Part shown: piece after piece, positions 8,131 to 18,700 of the stretch
Position numbering within the stretch: the first letter of the stretch is position 1
Layout of the letters: the number at the start of each line of letters is the position of its first letter
NCBI GenBank assembly: GCA_016711435.1
Contig: JADJSY010000024.1
Location: 70,838 to 134,837 of the forward strand
DNA from: Lewinellaceae bacterium
Lineage (GTDB): Bacteria > Bacteroidota > Bacteroidia > Chitinophagales > Saprospiraceae
Reading direction: 5' to 3'
DNA: 64,000 bases
Translations under genes and position numbers: made by a program
The notes under the pieces: model-generated
The model's input: the letters and a program-made list of their open reading frames with translations, nothing else
The model's database searches: none
Told to the model about the DNA's origin: nothing

Positions 8131-9810
8131 TCAAATATAATACAAGACGAAAGAAACGAAAAATCCGGTAAACCAGGATGCTGTGTACAGAAAGTCGAGT
8201 TGCGGCACCCAATAACCGACCAAAGCAAGTCCGACACCCGCCGCCGCCGCTATCAGCGCCGCCGGATTATAACCGCTTCCACCGTAGGCAAACTGCCCTT
8301 TTTCGTCGTACATGGCATCCAGATCGAGGTTCGTTTTTCGGATGGCGTAATAATCGCAGAGCATGATACCCAACACGGGGCCGAGCAGGCCGCTCACGAA
8401 GAGCAACAGGGAACTGATTTCATTGAGCAACAACCACGGGCAGATCAGGATACCGATGACACCGGTAATCAGACCGCCGGTTTTAAAACTGATTTTGCGC
8501 GGCAGTAAATTGGAAAATGCATTGGCCGGCGCGATCACATTGGCGGCAATATTAGTGGTCAGGGTAGCCACAATCATAAAGATTTGAGCCACTACCACTA
8601 CCCACGGATGTTCAAATTTAGCCATCAAATTCACGGGGTCCCAGGGAGCGTCGTCGCCGATCAGGATGTCTTCAAAATTTATCATCGCTGCGCAAGGCAC
8701 AAACACGCCGACGAACGAAAAAAGCATCATCGTGAGCGGCAATCCGAAAAACTGCCCGTACACCTGCGAGCGCTGGCTTTTTGCATATCGGGTAATATCG
8801 GCAATACTCAAGGACATGGTTGCCCAAAAGCCCACCATAGCGGTCAGCCAAAACAGGTATTTACCCAACTTTGACCACCATCCGCCACTTTCTGTAACGA
8901 GCGGTTTGGCTTCCAGGGTAGAAGACAGCACTTCTTTGCCTTGAATGTTCGCTTTAAAAATGACGCTTGCTGCAGCAATTTTATCATCAGATACTTTGAT
9001 CCGTTCCTGCATGGGCGTCCAGACAGATTGAGCGGGGTCTGTTTTACCCGGGAGTAAAATCTGAACCGCTTCCGGCCTGTAACCACTTCCATCCTTCTTT
9101 TGGAGCGGATGGAGTTCTATCCAGGTACCCTGTTGGTCATAAACCAGACTGGCGGTCGGGATCGCCAGGGTTTTGCTTTGATCCAATACTTTGCCGAAAC
9201 TGCCGGTTTGTACCGTTCCCCAGTAAATCAGCAGCAAACCACCCGCCAGCAAAATGGGCGCCGACAATTGTTCCAGCCACTTAATACTTTCCGTGCCTTT
9301 CCAGACGAAATACATGTTGAGCAGCCAAAATGCTGCAAATCCCACAAATTTACCGGTGGAAAGTCCTGCGGCAGGCGACATACCTGTTACCACAGTAAAA
9401 ATGCTGTACAAGGCCAGTCCGCCGATCCAGGTTTGAATGCCGAACCAGCCGCAAGCGACAATACCCCGAACAATGGCGGGCAGGTGTATGCCTTTGGTAC
9501 CGAACGATGATCTGCCCAGCACCGGAAACGGGATGCCGTATTTCACACCTGCGTGGCCATTTAGCACCATCGGGATGGTAATAATGGCATTGGCCAATCC
9601 GATGATCAGCAGCGTTTCTACCCAGCCTAATCCGCTGCGCATCATATACGAAGCCAGCAAATAGGTCGGAATACATACCGCCATGCCCACCCAGAGCGCT
9701 GCGAGGTGCCAGGTGTTCCAGGTTCGTTGATCGGCGGGAACGGGCGCCAGATCATGGCTGTATAACGAAGATTTGGAATGATCCTCCTGTAAGGAAACGA
9801 TTTTAGACAT
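8131..9810 (-). CDS. NCS1-family nucleobase permease with a large inserted loop
   Basis: This inner-membrane symporter probably imports uracil, cytosine or a related base for the operon. NCS1 signatures include NTWHLAALWVGMAVCIPTYLL, the SSFGTKG region, GWFGIQTWIGG and SIADITRYAK. ATG 9810 (MSKIVSL) is preferred; a longer start at 9834 is open. Usual family length is near 490 residues, but here it is about 559. The excess is a hydrophilic stretch of about 100 residues, around 205-307 counted from ATG 9810 (plus-strand 8890-9200), between the helix ending LLIYWGTVQ and the helix starting WLTAMVGFW. The rest of the protein looks ordinary. Substrate is inferred from context. Confidence 0.88.
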   Translation of the reverse strand: MSKIVSLQEDHSKSSLYSHDLAPVPADQRTWNTWHLAALWVGMAVCIPTYLLASYMMRSGLGWVETLLIIGLANAIITIPMVLNGHAGVKYGIPFPVLGRSSFGTKGIHLPAIVRGIVACGWFGIQTWIGGLALYSIFTVVTGMSPAAGLSTGKFVGFAAFWLLNMYFVWKGTESIKWLEQLSAPILLAGGLLLIYWGTVQTGSFGKVLDQSKTLAIPTASLVYDQQGTWIELHPLQKKDGSGYRPEAVQILLPGKTDPAQSVWTPMQERIKVSDDKIAAASVIFKANIQGKEVLSSTLEAKPLVTESGGWWSKLGKYLFWLTAMVGFWATMSLSIADITRYAKSQRSQVYGQFFGLPLTMMLFSFVGVFVPCAAMINFEDILIGDDAPWDPVNLMAKFEHPWVVVVAQIFMIVATLTTNIAANVIAPANAFSNLLPRKISFKTGGLITGVIGILICPWLLLNEISSLLLFVSGLLGPVLGIMLCDYYAIRKTNLDLDAMYDEKGQFAYGGSGYNPAALIAAAAGVGLALVGYWVPQLDFLYTASWFTGFFVSFVLYYI

Positions 9811-9881
9811 AATGCTCAATGGTATAGTCAGCACAAAGTGGTTTTGAAAGAGAAGGCATCTAAATTCACTTATTTACAATG

Positions 9882-9918
9882 CTTTCTCAACTTTCAACTT
9901 TCTCAACCTCTCAACTTT
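9882..9918. repeat. CTCAACTTT-type heptad array
   Basis: Degenerate 7-nt units (TCTCAAC, TTTCAAC, CTCTCAAC) fill the gap between the aminotransferase and permease genes and run over the last codons of the aminotransferase gene. Confidence 0.6.
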
Positions 9919-11266
9919 GGGTATAATATTCGTCGGCAATAGAAATGGCTTTGCTGATAATTTCCAGTCCCTCGTCAATTTGCGCCTCCGTGACGCAGAG
10001 TGGGGGAGCGGTAAATATCCAGTTCCAGCGAACAAAAGTGAACATGCCGTTGGCCTGCACGGCGGCGGCTACTTTACCCGTGATACCCATATCCTGCGGT
10101 TTGGCGTTCCAGGGGGCGATCGGTTCTTTGGTTTTGCGGTTTCTCACTAATTCGATACAGCCCAATAATCCGGTGTTTCTGAAATCGCCGATAGAAGGAT
10201 GTTTTTCCTGCAAGGTTTTTACTTTAGCTTCTATGTAAACGCCCATTCGGGCTGCGTTTTCCACCATGCCCTCTTCTTCCAGCACTTTGATATTCTCCAG
10301 CGCCGCAGCACAGGCTACCGCATGCGCGGAATACGTGAGGCCGATGGCTAAAAATTTGTCGTCGAAATGCCGGGCAATGGGTTCGGAAACGATCATTGCA
10401 CCCAAAGGAAGGTAGCCGGAAGTGATACCTTTGGCCATGCACATAATATCGGGGACAACGTCGTGGTGTTCACAGGCAAACCATTTGCCGGTACGACCAA
10501 AACCGCTCATAACCTCGTCGTCAATCAACAGAATACCATGTCGTTCGGCCAGGGCCTTTACTTTTTTCAGGTAAAAAGGCGGGTATTTGAGACAACCCGA
10601 AGAGCCTGATTCGCCTTCAAATAAAATGGCGGCAATGCTGTCCGGGTTTTCATACATAATTACCTGTTCCAGGTTGCGCAGAGCCATTTCGCCGCATTCT
10701 TCCAGGGAAGTTGTGTTCCAGGGACAGCGGTAGAAATACGGGTTTTCTACCCGGATAATATTGGGAATCTGTTGCGCGTCCATGGGGAAACGCCGCGGAT
10801 CGCCGCTCGCGGTGATAGCGCCGTAAGTGCCGCCGTGGTAAGAGCGATATTGTGTAATGATCTTGTGGCGACCGGTGTATAAACGCGCCAGTTTAATCGC
10901 GTTTTCTATCGCTTCCGAGCCGCCCAGGGTGAAAAAGGTCTTGCTTAGATTACCCGGAGCCAATTCGGCCAGTTTTTTGCCCAACGCGCTCCTGGCTTCG
11001 GTCACCATGCCGGGGTGAACGTAACTCACTTCTTCCATTTGCCGCCTGACAGCCTCCGTAATGCGCTGATTACCGTGACCGATGTTGACGTTCATCAATT
11101 GCGAAGAAAAATCGAGATAGCGCTTGCCATCCATATCATACAGGTATACGCCTTCTGCTCTTTCGATCGCCAGCGGGTTCAGGCCAGACTGCTTGGACCA
11201 CGAAAAAAGGGTATGATCGAGGCTTGTTTGCACCATCTCCTGCCGGTCCATTAATAATGTGCTCAT
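9911..11266 (-). CDS. class III omega-aminotransferase, probably beta-alanine transaminase
   Basis: This PLP enzyme probably moves the amino group of beta-alanine to pyruvate or 2-oxoglutarate, giving malonate semialdehyde. It has 451 residues and the class III features: GGSEAIENAIKLAR for the phosphate, YRSYHGGTYGA, LLIDDEVMSGFGRTGKW with the PLP-ring Asp, and MAKGITSGYLPLGA with the Schiff-base Lys. It is the second gene of the operon, right after the semialdehyde dehydrogenase, which fixes the likely substrate. Class III enzymes are hard to tell apart by sequence, so the exact amino donor is inferred. Confidence 0.87.
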   Translation of the reverse strand: MSTLLMDRQEMVQTSLDHTLFSWSKQSGLNPLAIERAEGVYLYDMDGKRYLDFSSQLMNVNIGHGNQRITEAVRRQMEEVSYVHPGMVTEARSALGKKLAELAPGNLSKTFFTLGGSEAIENAIKLARLYTGRHKIITQYRSYHGGTYGAITASGDPRRFPMDAQQIPNIIRVENPYFYRCPWNTTSLEECGEMALRNLEQVIMYENPDSIAAILFEGESGSSGCLKYPPFYLKKVKALAERHGILLIDDEVMSGFGRTGKWFACEHHDVVPDIMCMAKGITSGYLPLGAMIVSEPIARHFDDKFLAIGLTYSAHAVACAAALENIKVLEEEGMVENAARMGVYIEAKVKTLQEKHPSIGDFRNTGLLGCIELVRNRKTKEPIAPWNAKPQDMGITGKVAAAVQANGMFTFVRWNWIFTAPPLCVTEAQIDEGLEIISKAISIADEYYTQS

Positions 11267-11278
11267 GGTGGGTTAATT

Positions 11279-11301
11279 AGTTATTAGTTATCAGTTATTT
11301 G
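11279..11301. repeat. AGTTATn heptad array
   Basis: Three units, AGTTATT, AGTTATC and AGTTATT, fill the 36-bp gap between the dehydrogenase and aminotransferase genes. They belong to the GTTATCn group seen at 2831-3007. Confidence 0.6.
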
Positions 11302-11302
11302 T

Positions 11303-12772
11303 TCAGCTCATCCAGTTCGTCCTGGCCTCCGCATTCCACTTAATAGACGCTTTTTTATTCTGCGTCCAGAATTCAATAGAACTTTTTCCGGTAATATCAC
11401 AAACGCCGAACTTGGAATCGTTCCAGCCGCCGAAAGGAAACGGTTCCCTTGGAACGGGCACCCCGATATTCACCCCGATCATGCCGGCGCTGGCGCGCTC
11501 CATCACTTCTTTGGCAAATCCGCCGTTTTCGGTAAAAATAGCGGCGGCATTGCCATAAGGAGAAGCATTTTCAATGGCAATGGCTTCATCCAGATTTTTT
11601 GCCCGGATGATGGCGATGACCGGCCCGAATACTTCTTCATGGGCAATCCGCATGTCGGATGTAACATAGTCCACGATGGTCGGTCCCACATAAAAACCAC
11701 CTTCTTTGTTGGGCACCACGGTATTTCTTCCGTCGACCAATACTTTGGCGCCGGCTTGTTCTGCCTCGTTGATAAAGGCTTCAATACGCGACCGGGATTC
11801 TTTGCTGATGACTGCGCCGAGGTTTTCTCCCGGAATCAATTTGCGGGCCTCGTCGCACATGCGATCAATAATCGGTTGTACACGATCGACGCCGATCATT
11901 ACCGCCGCCGCCATGCAGCGTTGTCCCGCGCAACCCGACATGGAGGCCACCACATTGGAAGCAGTCATTTCCAGGTTAGCGTCGGGCATGACGATCAGGT
12001 GGTTTTTGGCGCCGCCCAGCGCCACACAGCGCTTCAGGTTGGACGTAGCCCTGATATAGACGATTTTAGCCACTTTGGTAGAGCCGACAAACGTAACCGC
12101 CTGAATATCAGGGTGGTCGCAAATGCCTTCCACGATCTCGCGCCCGCCGTTCACGACGCTGAAAACACCGTCCGGCACGCCTGCTTCTTTTAATAATTCT
12201 GCCAGGCGCAAAGCGCTGAGCGGCACTATTTCGGAAGGTTTCAGGATCAGGCAATTGCCCAGTACGAGGGCGTTGGGAATGGTCCAGTTGGGCACCATAT
12301 TCGGGAAATTGAAAGGCGCAATGGAGGCGACCACACCGATTGGTTTGCGCTCTATCCGGCACTCCACGCCCCGACTGACTTCCTGGACTTCGCTGCTGAC
12401 GATTTGCGGCATAGAGCAGGCAAATTCGCACAATTCGATGCTTTTATCCACCTCTGCACGCGCTTCGTCCACCGTTTTTCCATTTTCAAGGTGCACCAGT
12501 TCGGCCAGCGATTCCCTATCCCGGATCAGCAGATTCCGGTACCGGAAAATGTACTGGACGCGCTCTTTCAGGGTGAGGGCCGACCAGCCTTTAAATGCAT
12601 TCCTGGCAGCCTGAACGGCTTCGTCGAGTTCCGAATATGCAGAAAGCGGCACCGCCGATATGACCTGTCCGTCGAGCGGACTGATTACTTCTAATTTCCC
12701 GGAAGCAGAACTTTGAAAGCTGCCGTTGATAAAATTCAACACCTCGTCGGGTGTGTGCATGGATACAGACAT
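11303..12772 (-). CDS. mmsA: (methyl)malonate-semialdehyde dehydrogenase, CoA-acylating
   Basis: The enzyme converts malonate or methylmalonate semialdehyde with CoA and NAD+ to acetyl- or propionyl-CoA and CO2, the last step of this pathway. From ATG 12772 (MSVSMHTPDEV) it has 489 residues, normal for the family. The open frame extends upstream only through repeat sequence. It shows the ALDH features: APFNFPNMVPNW, VTFVGSTKVAK, the LGGAKNH loop and the nucleophile in GCAGQRCMAA. It is the first gene of the pyrimidine operon. In other settings MmsA serves valine or inositol breakdown, so a second role is possible. Confidence 0.92.
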   Translation of the reverse strand: MSVSMHTPDEVLNFINGSFQSSASGKLEVISPLDGQVISAVPLSAYSELDEAVQAARNAFKGWSALTLKERVQYIFRYRNLLIRDRESLAELVHLENGKTVDEARAEVDKSIELCEFACSMPQIVSSEVQEVSRGVECRIERKPIGVVASIAPFNFPNMVPNWTIPNALVLGNCLILKPSEIVPLSALRLAELLKEAGVPDGVFSVVNGGREIVEGICDHPDIQAVTFVGSTKVAKIVYIRATSNLKRCVALGGAKNHLIVMPDANLEMTASNVVASMSGCAGQRCMAAAVMIGVDRVQPIIDRMCDEARKLIPGENLGAVISKESRSRIEAFINEAEQAGAKVLVDGRNTVVPNKEGGFYVGPTIVDYVTSDMRIAHEEVFGPVIAIIRAKNLDEAIAIENASPYGNAAAIFTENGGFAKEVMERASAGMIGVNIGVPVPREPFPFGGWNDSKFGVCDITGKSSIEFWTQNKKASIKWNAEARTNWMS

Positions 12773-12823
12773 ACGAATGAATTTTTGAATAAAAATGGGG
12801 TGGTGAAAGTAATACAAATTTTT

Positions 12824-12903
12824 GGTGTATGGTGTATAGTGTTTGGTGTTTAGGGCGCTTCGCCAAAGACAGAGCCCCCTAAACACCAAACACAATACAC
12901 TAA
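12824..12903. repeat. GTGTTTn heptad hairpin in a divergent gap
   Basis: Left units such as GTGTATG, GTGTATA, GTGTTTG and GTGTTTA (from 12824) are mirrored by AAACACC/AAACACA units at 12877-12903 around a GGGCGCTTCGCC core. This gap lies between two divergent genes, so the element cannot be a simple terminator here. Confidence 0.8.
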
Positions 12904-12984
12904 AAACGACCTTTTTATGTAATCGGCGATTTCGAGGCATCATTCCGATTCAGAGGTTTTGAACGAAAGCCCAAACGCGAAGCC

Positions 12985-13030
12985 CACAAACCATCAAACT
13001 TTTCAAACACTCAAACTTTCCACTCAATCT
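12985..13030. repeat. TCAAACTT-type 7-8-nt array
   Basis: Loosely repeated units (ATCAAACTT, TCAAACAC, TCAAACTT, CTCAATC) lie just upstream of the DUF4139 start. They are poorer than the other arrays and have no inverted partner. Confidence 0.45.
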
Positions 13031-13039
13031 TTCCTTTTT

Positions 13040-14682
13040 ATGAAAAAACTACTTTTCTTCCTTTTGATTATCGGCCAGACCGGCCTGGCACAAACCGCCA
13101 AAACCATCAAAACCCGCGTGGATAAAGTCACCGTTTTTAACCGGGGTGCGCAAATATTCGCCACGGAAAAAGCCAGCCTGCCGGTGGGCGCCACGGACTT
13201 AATCTTTGAAAATGTATCGCCAAAATTATTACAACAAACCCTGCAGGCCAATGCTGCTACAACCTGAAATACGCAGTGGTAGAAAAGAAACCGGATGATC
13301 CCGCGCTCAAAAAACTGGAACGCGACCTGAAATCCGTGCAGGATTCCCTGGTAGAAGTAGGTTTTTATATCAAAGGTTTCCAGAACCAGATGAATAATTT
13401 TACAACCGAACGCACTGTGTTGCTGGGCAACCGCCTCATGCGCGGCGAACTCCAGCGCGATTCACTGGTCATTTTTCAACAAAGTATCGATTATTTGCGC
13501 CAGCGCCTGAACAACATCGATATGGAATTACTCAAACTGGAACGCGAAAAATACAAATGGGATGTGCTGCGCAATGCGTTGTTGCAACGTCAGGGTACTT
13601 TGCAGACGCTGATTGCCGGCAATTTTGCGCCTCCGGAAGCCGATGCACAGCCTGTACCGCAAGTGATTGTTACGGTTTTTACCGAACGCGCCGCCAATAC
13701 CGATATATCCATTAATTATTTTGTGGAAGAAGCGGGCTGGGTACCTGCTTATGAACTCCGCGCGACCAACAATGCCACTGATATCGAACTCAAACACCGG
13801 GCCGGCGTGTACCAAAACTCCGGTATCGACTGGAAAGATGTGCTGCTGACTCTATCGACCGGCAATCCGAATGAATCCAGCGTAAAACCCGTGCTACCGC
13901 CTTTTGTCCTGCAATACGAGCAATACCTGGCGCTCCAGAACAGGAAAACAGCCAAAGATGCACTGGCGTCGAAACCCCAGAGCGGAATGGTGCGGTCAGA
14001 TGATATGAAAGAATCAGAAGAGTCCGCCGCAGACATCGACGGCGTTTTTGACTACACAACTGTTACGGAAAACGCGCTGCGGGTGGAGTACGAAATCAGC
14101 CTGAAATACACCATTGCTTCGGATGTCCAATCGCATCAGGTTATCATTCAGAACCGCAAAATACCGGCGCAGTACAATTACTCCGTGGTGCCCAAATTGG
14201 ACCCCGATGTGTTTCTCATGGCGCGGCTGACGGACTGGGAAGACCTGAACCTGGTTGCGGGCACGGCAAGAATTTATTTTGACGGCTCATATGTCGGACA
14301 AACAGCCATCAATCCGGGCAGCACCAATGATACCTTGTTGCTCAATCTGGGCCGCGACAAAAGTATCGTCGTGAAACGTATCAAATTGAAAGATAAATCA
14401 AAGGAAAAGGTGCTGAACGAGAACAGGATGGTCACTAAAACGTATGAAATCACCGTCCGCAATACCAAAAGTATCCCTATCCGGCTGATCGTGGAAGATC
14501 AGATGCCTATTTCCAGCGACCCTTCCATCAAAATAACCTACGAGGAATATGGAAAAGCGTCGTTCAATCCAGATACCGGAAAATTGATATGGGATTTTAA
14601 ACTGGATCCGAAAGAAAGTAAAAAAATGAATTTCACGTATGAAGTGAAGTATCCGAAGGATCGCTTACTGGCGAATATATAA
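13040..14682 (+). CDS. secreted DUF4139 (mucoidy-inhibitor-A-like) protein with internal disruption
   Basis: The protein has a signal peptide (MKKLLFFLLIIGQTGLAQ), a short DUF4140-like N-domain (VDKVTVFNRGAQIFA), a coiled-coil region around LKKLERDLKSVQDSL, and a large C-terminal DUF4139 domain with GWVPAYELRA near its start. It ends near KMNFTYEVKYPK. The family occurs in eukaryotes and bacteria and its biochemical role is unclear. The N-domain stops at 13267 and the rest continues in another frame from about 13258 (YNLKYAVVEKK). No homopolymer lies there, and family members usually have roughly ten more residues between these pieces, so a small deletion is likely. Confidence 0.7.
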
Positions 14683-14756
14683 TACGGGGTTGCGTCAAAA
14701 GTCGTATTCTACTTAAGCCATGGTTCTAGTGTAAAATTTAATTTCGCGTTACCTCC

Positions 14757-14789
14757 AACTTCCCGAAAGTTTAAAACTTTCGGGAAGTT
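14757..14789. terminator. near-perfect 33-nt palindrome, likely bidirectional terminator
   Basis: AACTTCCCGAAAGTTT at 14757-14772 is matched by its complement at 14774-14789 around a single base, followed by TTT. It lies in the 262-bp gap between convergent genes ending at 14682 and 14945. The rest of that gap shows no gene. Confidence 0.7.
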
Positions 14790-14944
14790 TCGAGCCGAAA
14801 AAACCAAGTATAATTTGGCATCTTATTCCACTTCGCCCCCTTTTGATACAACCCATGATTCGCCTATATAAGACTTGCTATAAGTAGTTTCGTAAATGGT
14901 ATGAAGAAGGAACACCTGGCGAGGCGGAACCACACAAACCTGCG

Positions 14945-15694
14945 CTAAAACGCCTGCGCCAACCACGCTTTTACTTCAGCCATTTTTCTGCGTGACACCT
15001 CAACGGTAGACGCGTCGGACATTTGCAAATACCCCTGACTGGAGAAGGTTTGAATATGTATTCGATTAACCAGATACGATTTATGCACCCGACGGAAATG
15101 AACGGGATCCAGCAAGGCTTCAAAATCGCCCAATGGCCTGGAAGCCAGCACCTTTTTTTTATTCAGCAGGTAAAAGCAGGTATAGTTGCCGTCTGCTTCA
15201 CAGCGAACGATATCAGAAACCGGCAGAAAATGGGTGCCTTCCAGGGTGTTGATACTCAGCATAAAATGTTGTACATCATGACGCCTGATGTTTTCAAGTA
15301 AATGTCTGTATCGGAGGCCCGGTTGAGCAGACTGCTTTTTTTGACTGATAAAACGCAATACAGCAGCGCGCAATTCGGTCGTATCTACCGGTTTTAGAAT
15401 ATAATCAAAGGCACAAAACCGTATCGCCTGAATTGCATAATGGCTGTAAGCCGTTACAAAAACAACCTCGAAATTTGGCGCAGGGATTTGGCGCAACAGC
15501 TCAAATCCATCCATTTCCGGCATTTCAATATCCAGAAACAGGAGATCCGGTTGTAAGGCCTGCACTTGCTTTAATCCTTCCAAACCGCCCAGTGCAGTAT
15601 ACACTTCACTGATTTCCGGAACAAATCGTTGGATTAGAATCCGCAGCACCTGGATGGTACTCATTTCGTCATCTATGATCAAGGCCCTTATCAT
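14945..15694 (-). CDS. LytTR-family response regulator
   Basis: This 249-residue transcription regulator has an N-terminal receiver domain with the acidic pair in LIIDDE and the phospho-acceptor Asp55 in LLFLDIEMPEMDG. The switch Thr is in VFVTAYSHYA and Lys in YILKPVDTTE. A C-terminal LytTR DNA-binding domain contains EADGNYTCFYL and FRRVHKSYLVN. It is encoded 21 bp downstream of its sensor kinase and should be activated by it. LytTR proteins bind paired 9-bp direct repeats 12-13 bp apart; an exact example lies at 18890-18919 in front of this operon. Confidence 0.92.
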   Translation of the reverse strand: MIRALIIDDEMSTIQVLRILIQRFVPEISEVYTALGGLEGLKQVQALQPDLLFLDIEMPEMDGFELLRQIPAPNFEVVFVTAYSHYAIQAIRFCAFDYILKPVDTTELRAAVLRFISQKKQSAQPGLRYRHLLENIRRHDVQHFMLSINTLEGTHFLPVSDIVRCEADGNYTCFYLLNKKKVLASRPLGDFEALLDPVHFRRVHKSYLVNRIHIQTFSSQGYLQMSDASTVEVSRRKMAEVKAWLAQAF

Positions 15695-15715
15695 GGGGCC
15701 AAGATAAGGTGGATT

Positions 15716-18700
15716 TTAAGCCTGTTCGCCAGACTTTATCGGGATTTCGATACGCACACTGGTGCCTGCCGCTTTGCCTGCTTCGTCGTACAGGTCTTTA
15801 TATTGAATCGAAGCATTCTGATGTGTCAGTTTTAGCCGCTCTTCACTGATTCGAATGCCTTTAGACTGGTGTCCTGCAATTTTAAGTCGACGGATTTCTG
15901 CAGACCTGACCCTGCCTATTCCGTTATCCGTAATTTCAATAACCAATACATTTTCCTCCGGTAAAATTTTCTTTTCAATAATTTTATTTTTGTTTCCCTT
16001 CGTCTCCATTGAGATATCTATTTTCAGTTGTTTTACACCTTTTTTGTGCATTAAACCATGCCAAATGGCGTTTTCAACAAAAGGCTGGATAATAAAAGTA
16101 GGCAGAAGCAGGCCCGAGTCTTGTTCCAATACATAGTTGTTGATTTGATAATCAATTTGTTGACCCAGTCTTGTATTCTCTAACTCCAGGTAGAGCAGCA
16201 GCATCTCAAGTTCCTGCGGTAAAGAAATATAGGTTTTGTCGGATCGTTCCAGCGTGAGGCGGAGCAGTCGTGCAAATCTGGTGAGGTAATCATTGGCATC
16301 CATAAATTGTTCCTGTAACACGCATTCCTGGATACCAGCCAGGCAATTAAATATGAAATGCGGGTTTATCTGGGATCGCAGCGCCTGTACTTTCAGTTCT
16401 GCGATTTGAGCCTGAATGGCTGTTTTTTCAGATTCCTGCCGGCGAATCCGGCGAATTCGGTTTCTGGCCAACATAATGGTCATGGCTACAAACAAGGCCA
16501 TTATCAGCGCCCAAAACCCTGTTTTTTGCCAAAATGGCGCCAGAATTACAAAATGAAATACAGCAGGTTGTTGTGTCCGGACGCCATCGCTGTTTTCAAC
16601 TTCCACATAAAAAGAATAGGTTCCCGGTCCTAATTTGGGGTATGTTACCTGTAAATTGCCCTGCTGCGGGGTGCGCCAGGACTCATCTGCCCCGGCCAGC
16701 CTGAAACGAAAGCGGTTGTTGTCCGGGTTGGTGAGACTCAGTCCGTCAAAAACAAAGTGCAGGTTGTTGAGCGAGTAGGGTAGGACGAGGCGCTCCGGTA
16801 ATCCGGTTACCGGACTCAAAGAATCACAATAGGGTTTGTAATCATAGTATCCTTCGAACAACTGAACCTCCCGGATCCGTACGATAGGGGCCACTTCATT
16901 GCGCGTAAATGAATCGGGCCGGAAGTGGCAAACGCCTGTCGGACTCGCCACCCAAAACCTGCCCGATGGGGTCTCCATGATTTGCATGCGGTGACAACCT
17001 TTTGGAAAAAAGCCATCCCGGTCATTAAAGTAGCGAATGTGCCATGTCTTGTCTGCCGAAAACTCCAACAGCCCTATTCCAAAACCATATCCTACCCATA
17101 TACGGCCTTTTGAATCAGCGAGTACAGCCAGCAGGTTGCCGCTAAATAAGCCATCTTTTTCTGTAAATGTTTGCTCGGGTTGCCATTGCGCCCCGTTCCA
17201 GGAGCAGCAAATCAACCCGTTTCCAAGTGTTGCGATCCAGAGACGACCGGACGGATCAAGACTCATTCCGCTGATCATGATATTTTGATCGGGATACAAC
17301 GATACTTCCTCCAGGCCGCGTGCTGTATTTTTGTAGAGACCGCGATTGCCGCCAAACCACAAGCCTCCCAGCGGGTCTTCCACGCCACAAGTGAGGGTAT
17401 TCAAGCCTTCCTGAGGACGGACAAACCGAATGGCTTGTATTCGTGGTGTACGGAGGCGTATAGACGCTCGTGACAACTCGATCTTTGAAACGCCTCCATC
17501 GCCAATTGCCCACAAGTCGCCATTTCGGGCGGGCAGTAACCGGAAAAGTCCTTCGTCGTGAAGACCGTCCTTTTGGCCCAGCCGCCGCAGTTGACCAGAC
17601 TCTAAAACTGCCAGCCCATCGTATTCTGTGGCGATCCATTGCCGTCCCAAAGCATCTGTATAAAAATCATTGATGTTGGCATTTGGGCAAATCCGTGTGT
17701 GCAGGGATTGGAGTTGTGGTTTCGCACCGCCGGTTAATTGATATGCCTTGCCATGATTGGCGCCAAACAGGGGCAATCCGGCTGCATCGACGCCTATTCC
17801 GTATATCTCTTCCAGTGCCGGATATTGCGATACCGGCATCTGCTCAAAAAAACGCGGACTTATTTTCACCAGGCCTTCCCAGGTAGCTACCCATACGTTG
17901 TTTTCCCGGTCGACGATGACATCGCTGACACCTACCCGGATGTTATGATCCCAAATTTTGGCAATTCCCTGCGGCGTAATACGGTACATCTCGCCAGCGG
18001 AAAAAAACAGATGTTCCCCATTGTGCTCCAACAAATCCGTGACATAGTACATGGAATCGGCAAAACGTTCCACTTTCCCATTCAAATACCCAAAAAGTGT
18101 GCTTGAATTGCCTCCGAAATATAACGTGTCCTTACCAACGCTGGTCATACAGGTAATTTCATCGTTGGTGTTCGATTGCCATATCCGCCTGGAAGATCGG
18201 GCATCGCAGCAGAACAAACTATTCGCATTACCTACCCAAAGCCGGTTTAGGCCATCCATTTCTATGACAAAGGCCCTCGGATCGCCCGCTGTCATATCAC
18301 TCCAGCCTACTTGTGATGCAGGAAAAAAATCCCGCGCATCCGGCTGTTTTTTAAGGATACTTATTTGTTGATTCGTAAAATAAAACGGACCGGAGGCGCA
18401 GGCAAACCACAGTCGCTGCTGTTTCTCATCCCATAAAAAATCGCGCACCTGCTTGTATTTCCCTCCAAATGTCAAGGAAACCGGATGTATCCTACCATGT
18501 ATGGCCATAAAAATGCCCGTTTCCGTTCCGATCCAGAGTATGCCGTCCGGGGTTTCGAAGAGACTCCTAACATAACCGATTCGCTGATCCTTTGCCTGTA
18601 AAAAATGCTCGAACTGGTAACCGTTGTAGCGACTGAGTCCTGCTTCCGTTCCGATCCATAGATAGCCGTTTCGATCCTGACAAAGCGCATGCACAGCGTT

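Noticed and set aside
12773..12943. N-terminal extension of the semialdehyde dehydrogenase frame
   Set aside because: It translates the heptad hairpin; family length and alignment support ATG 12772.
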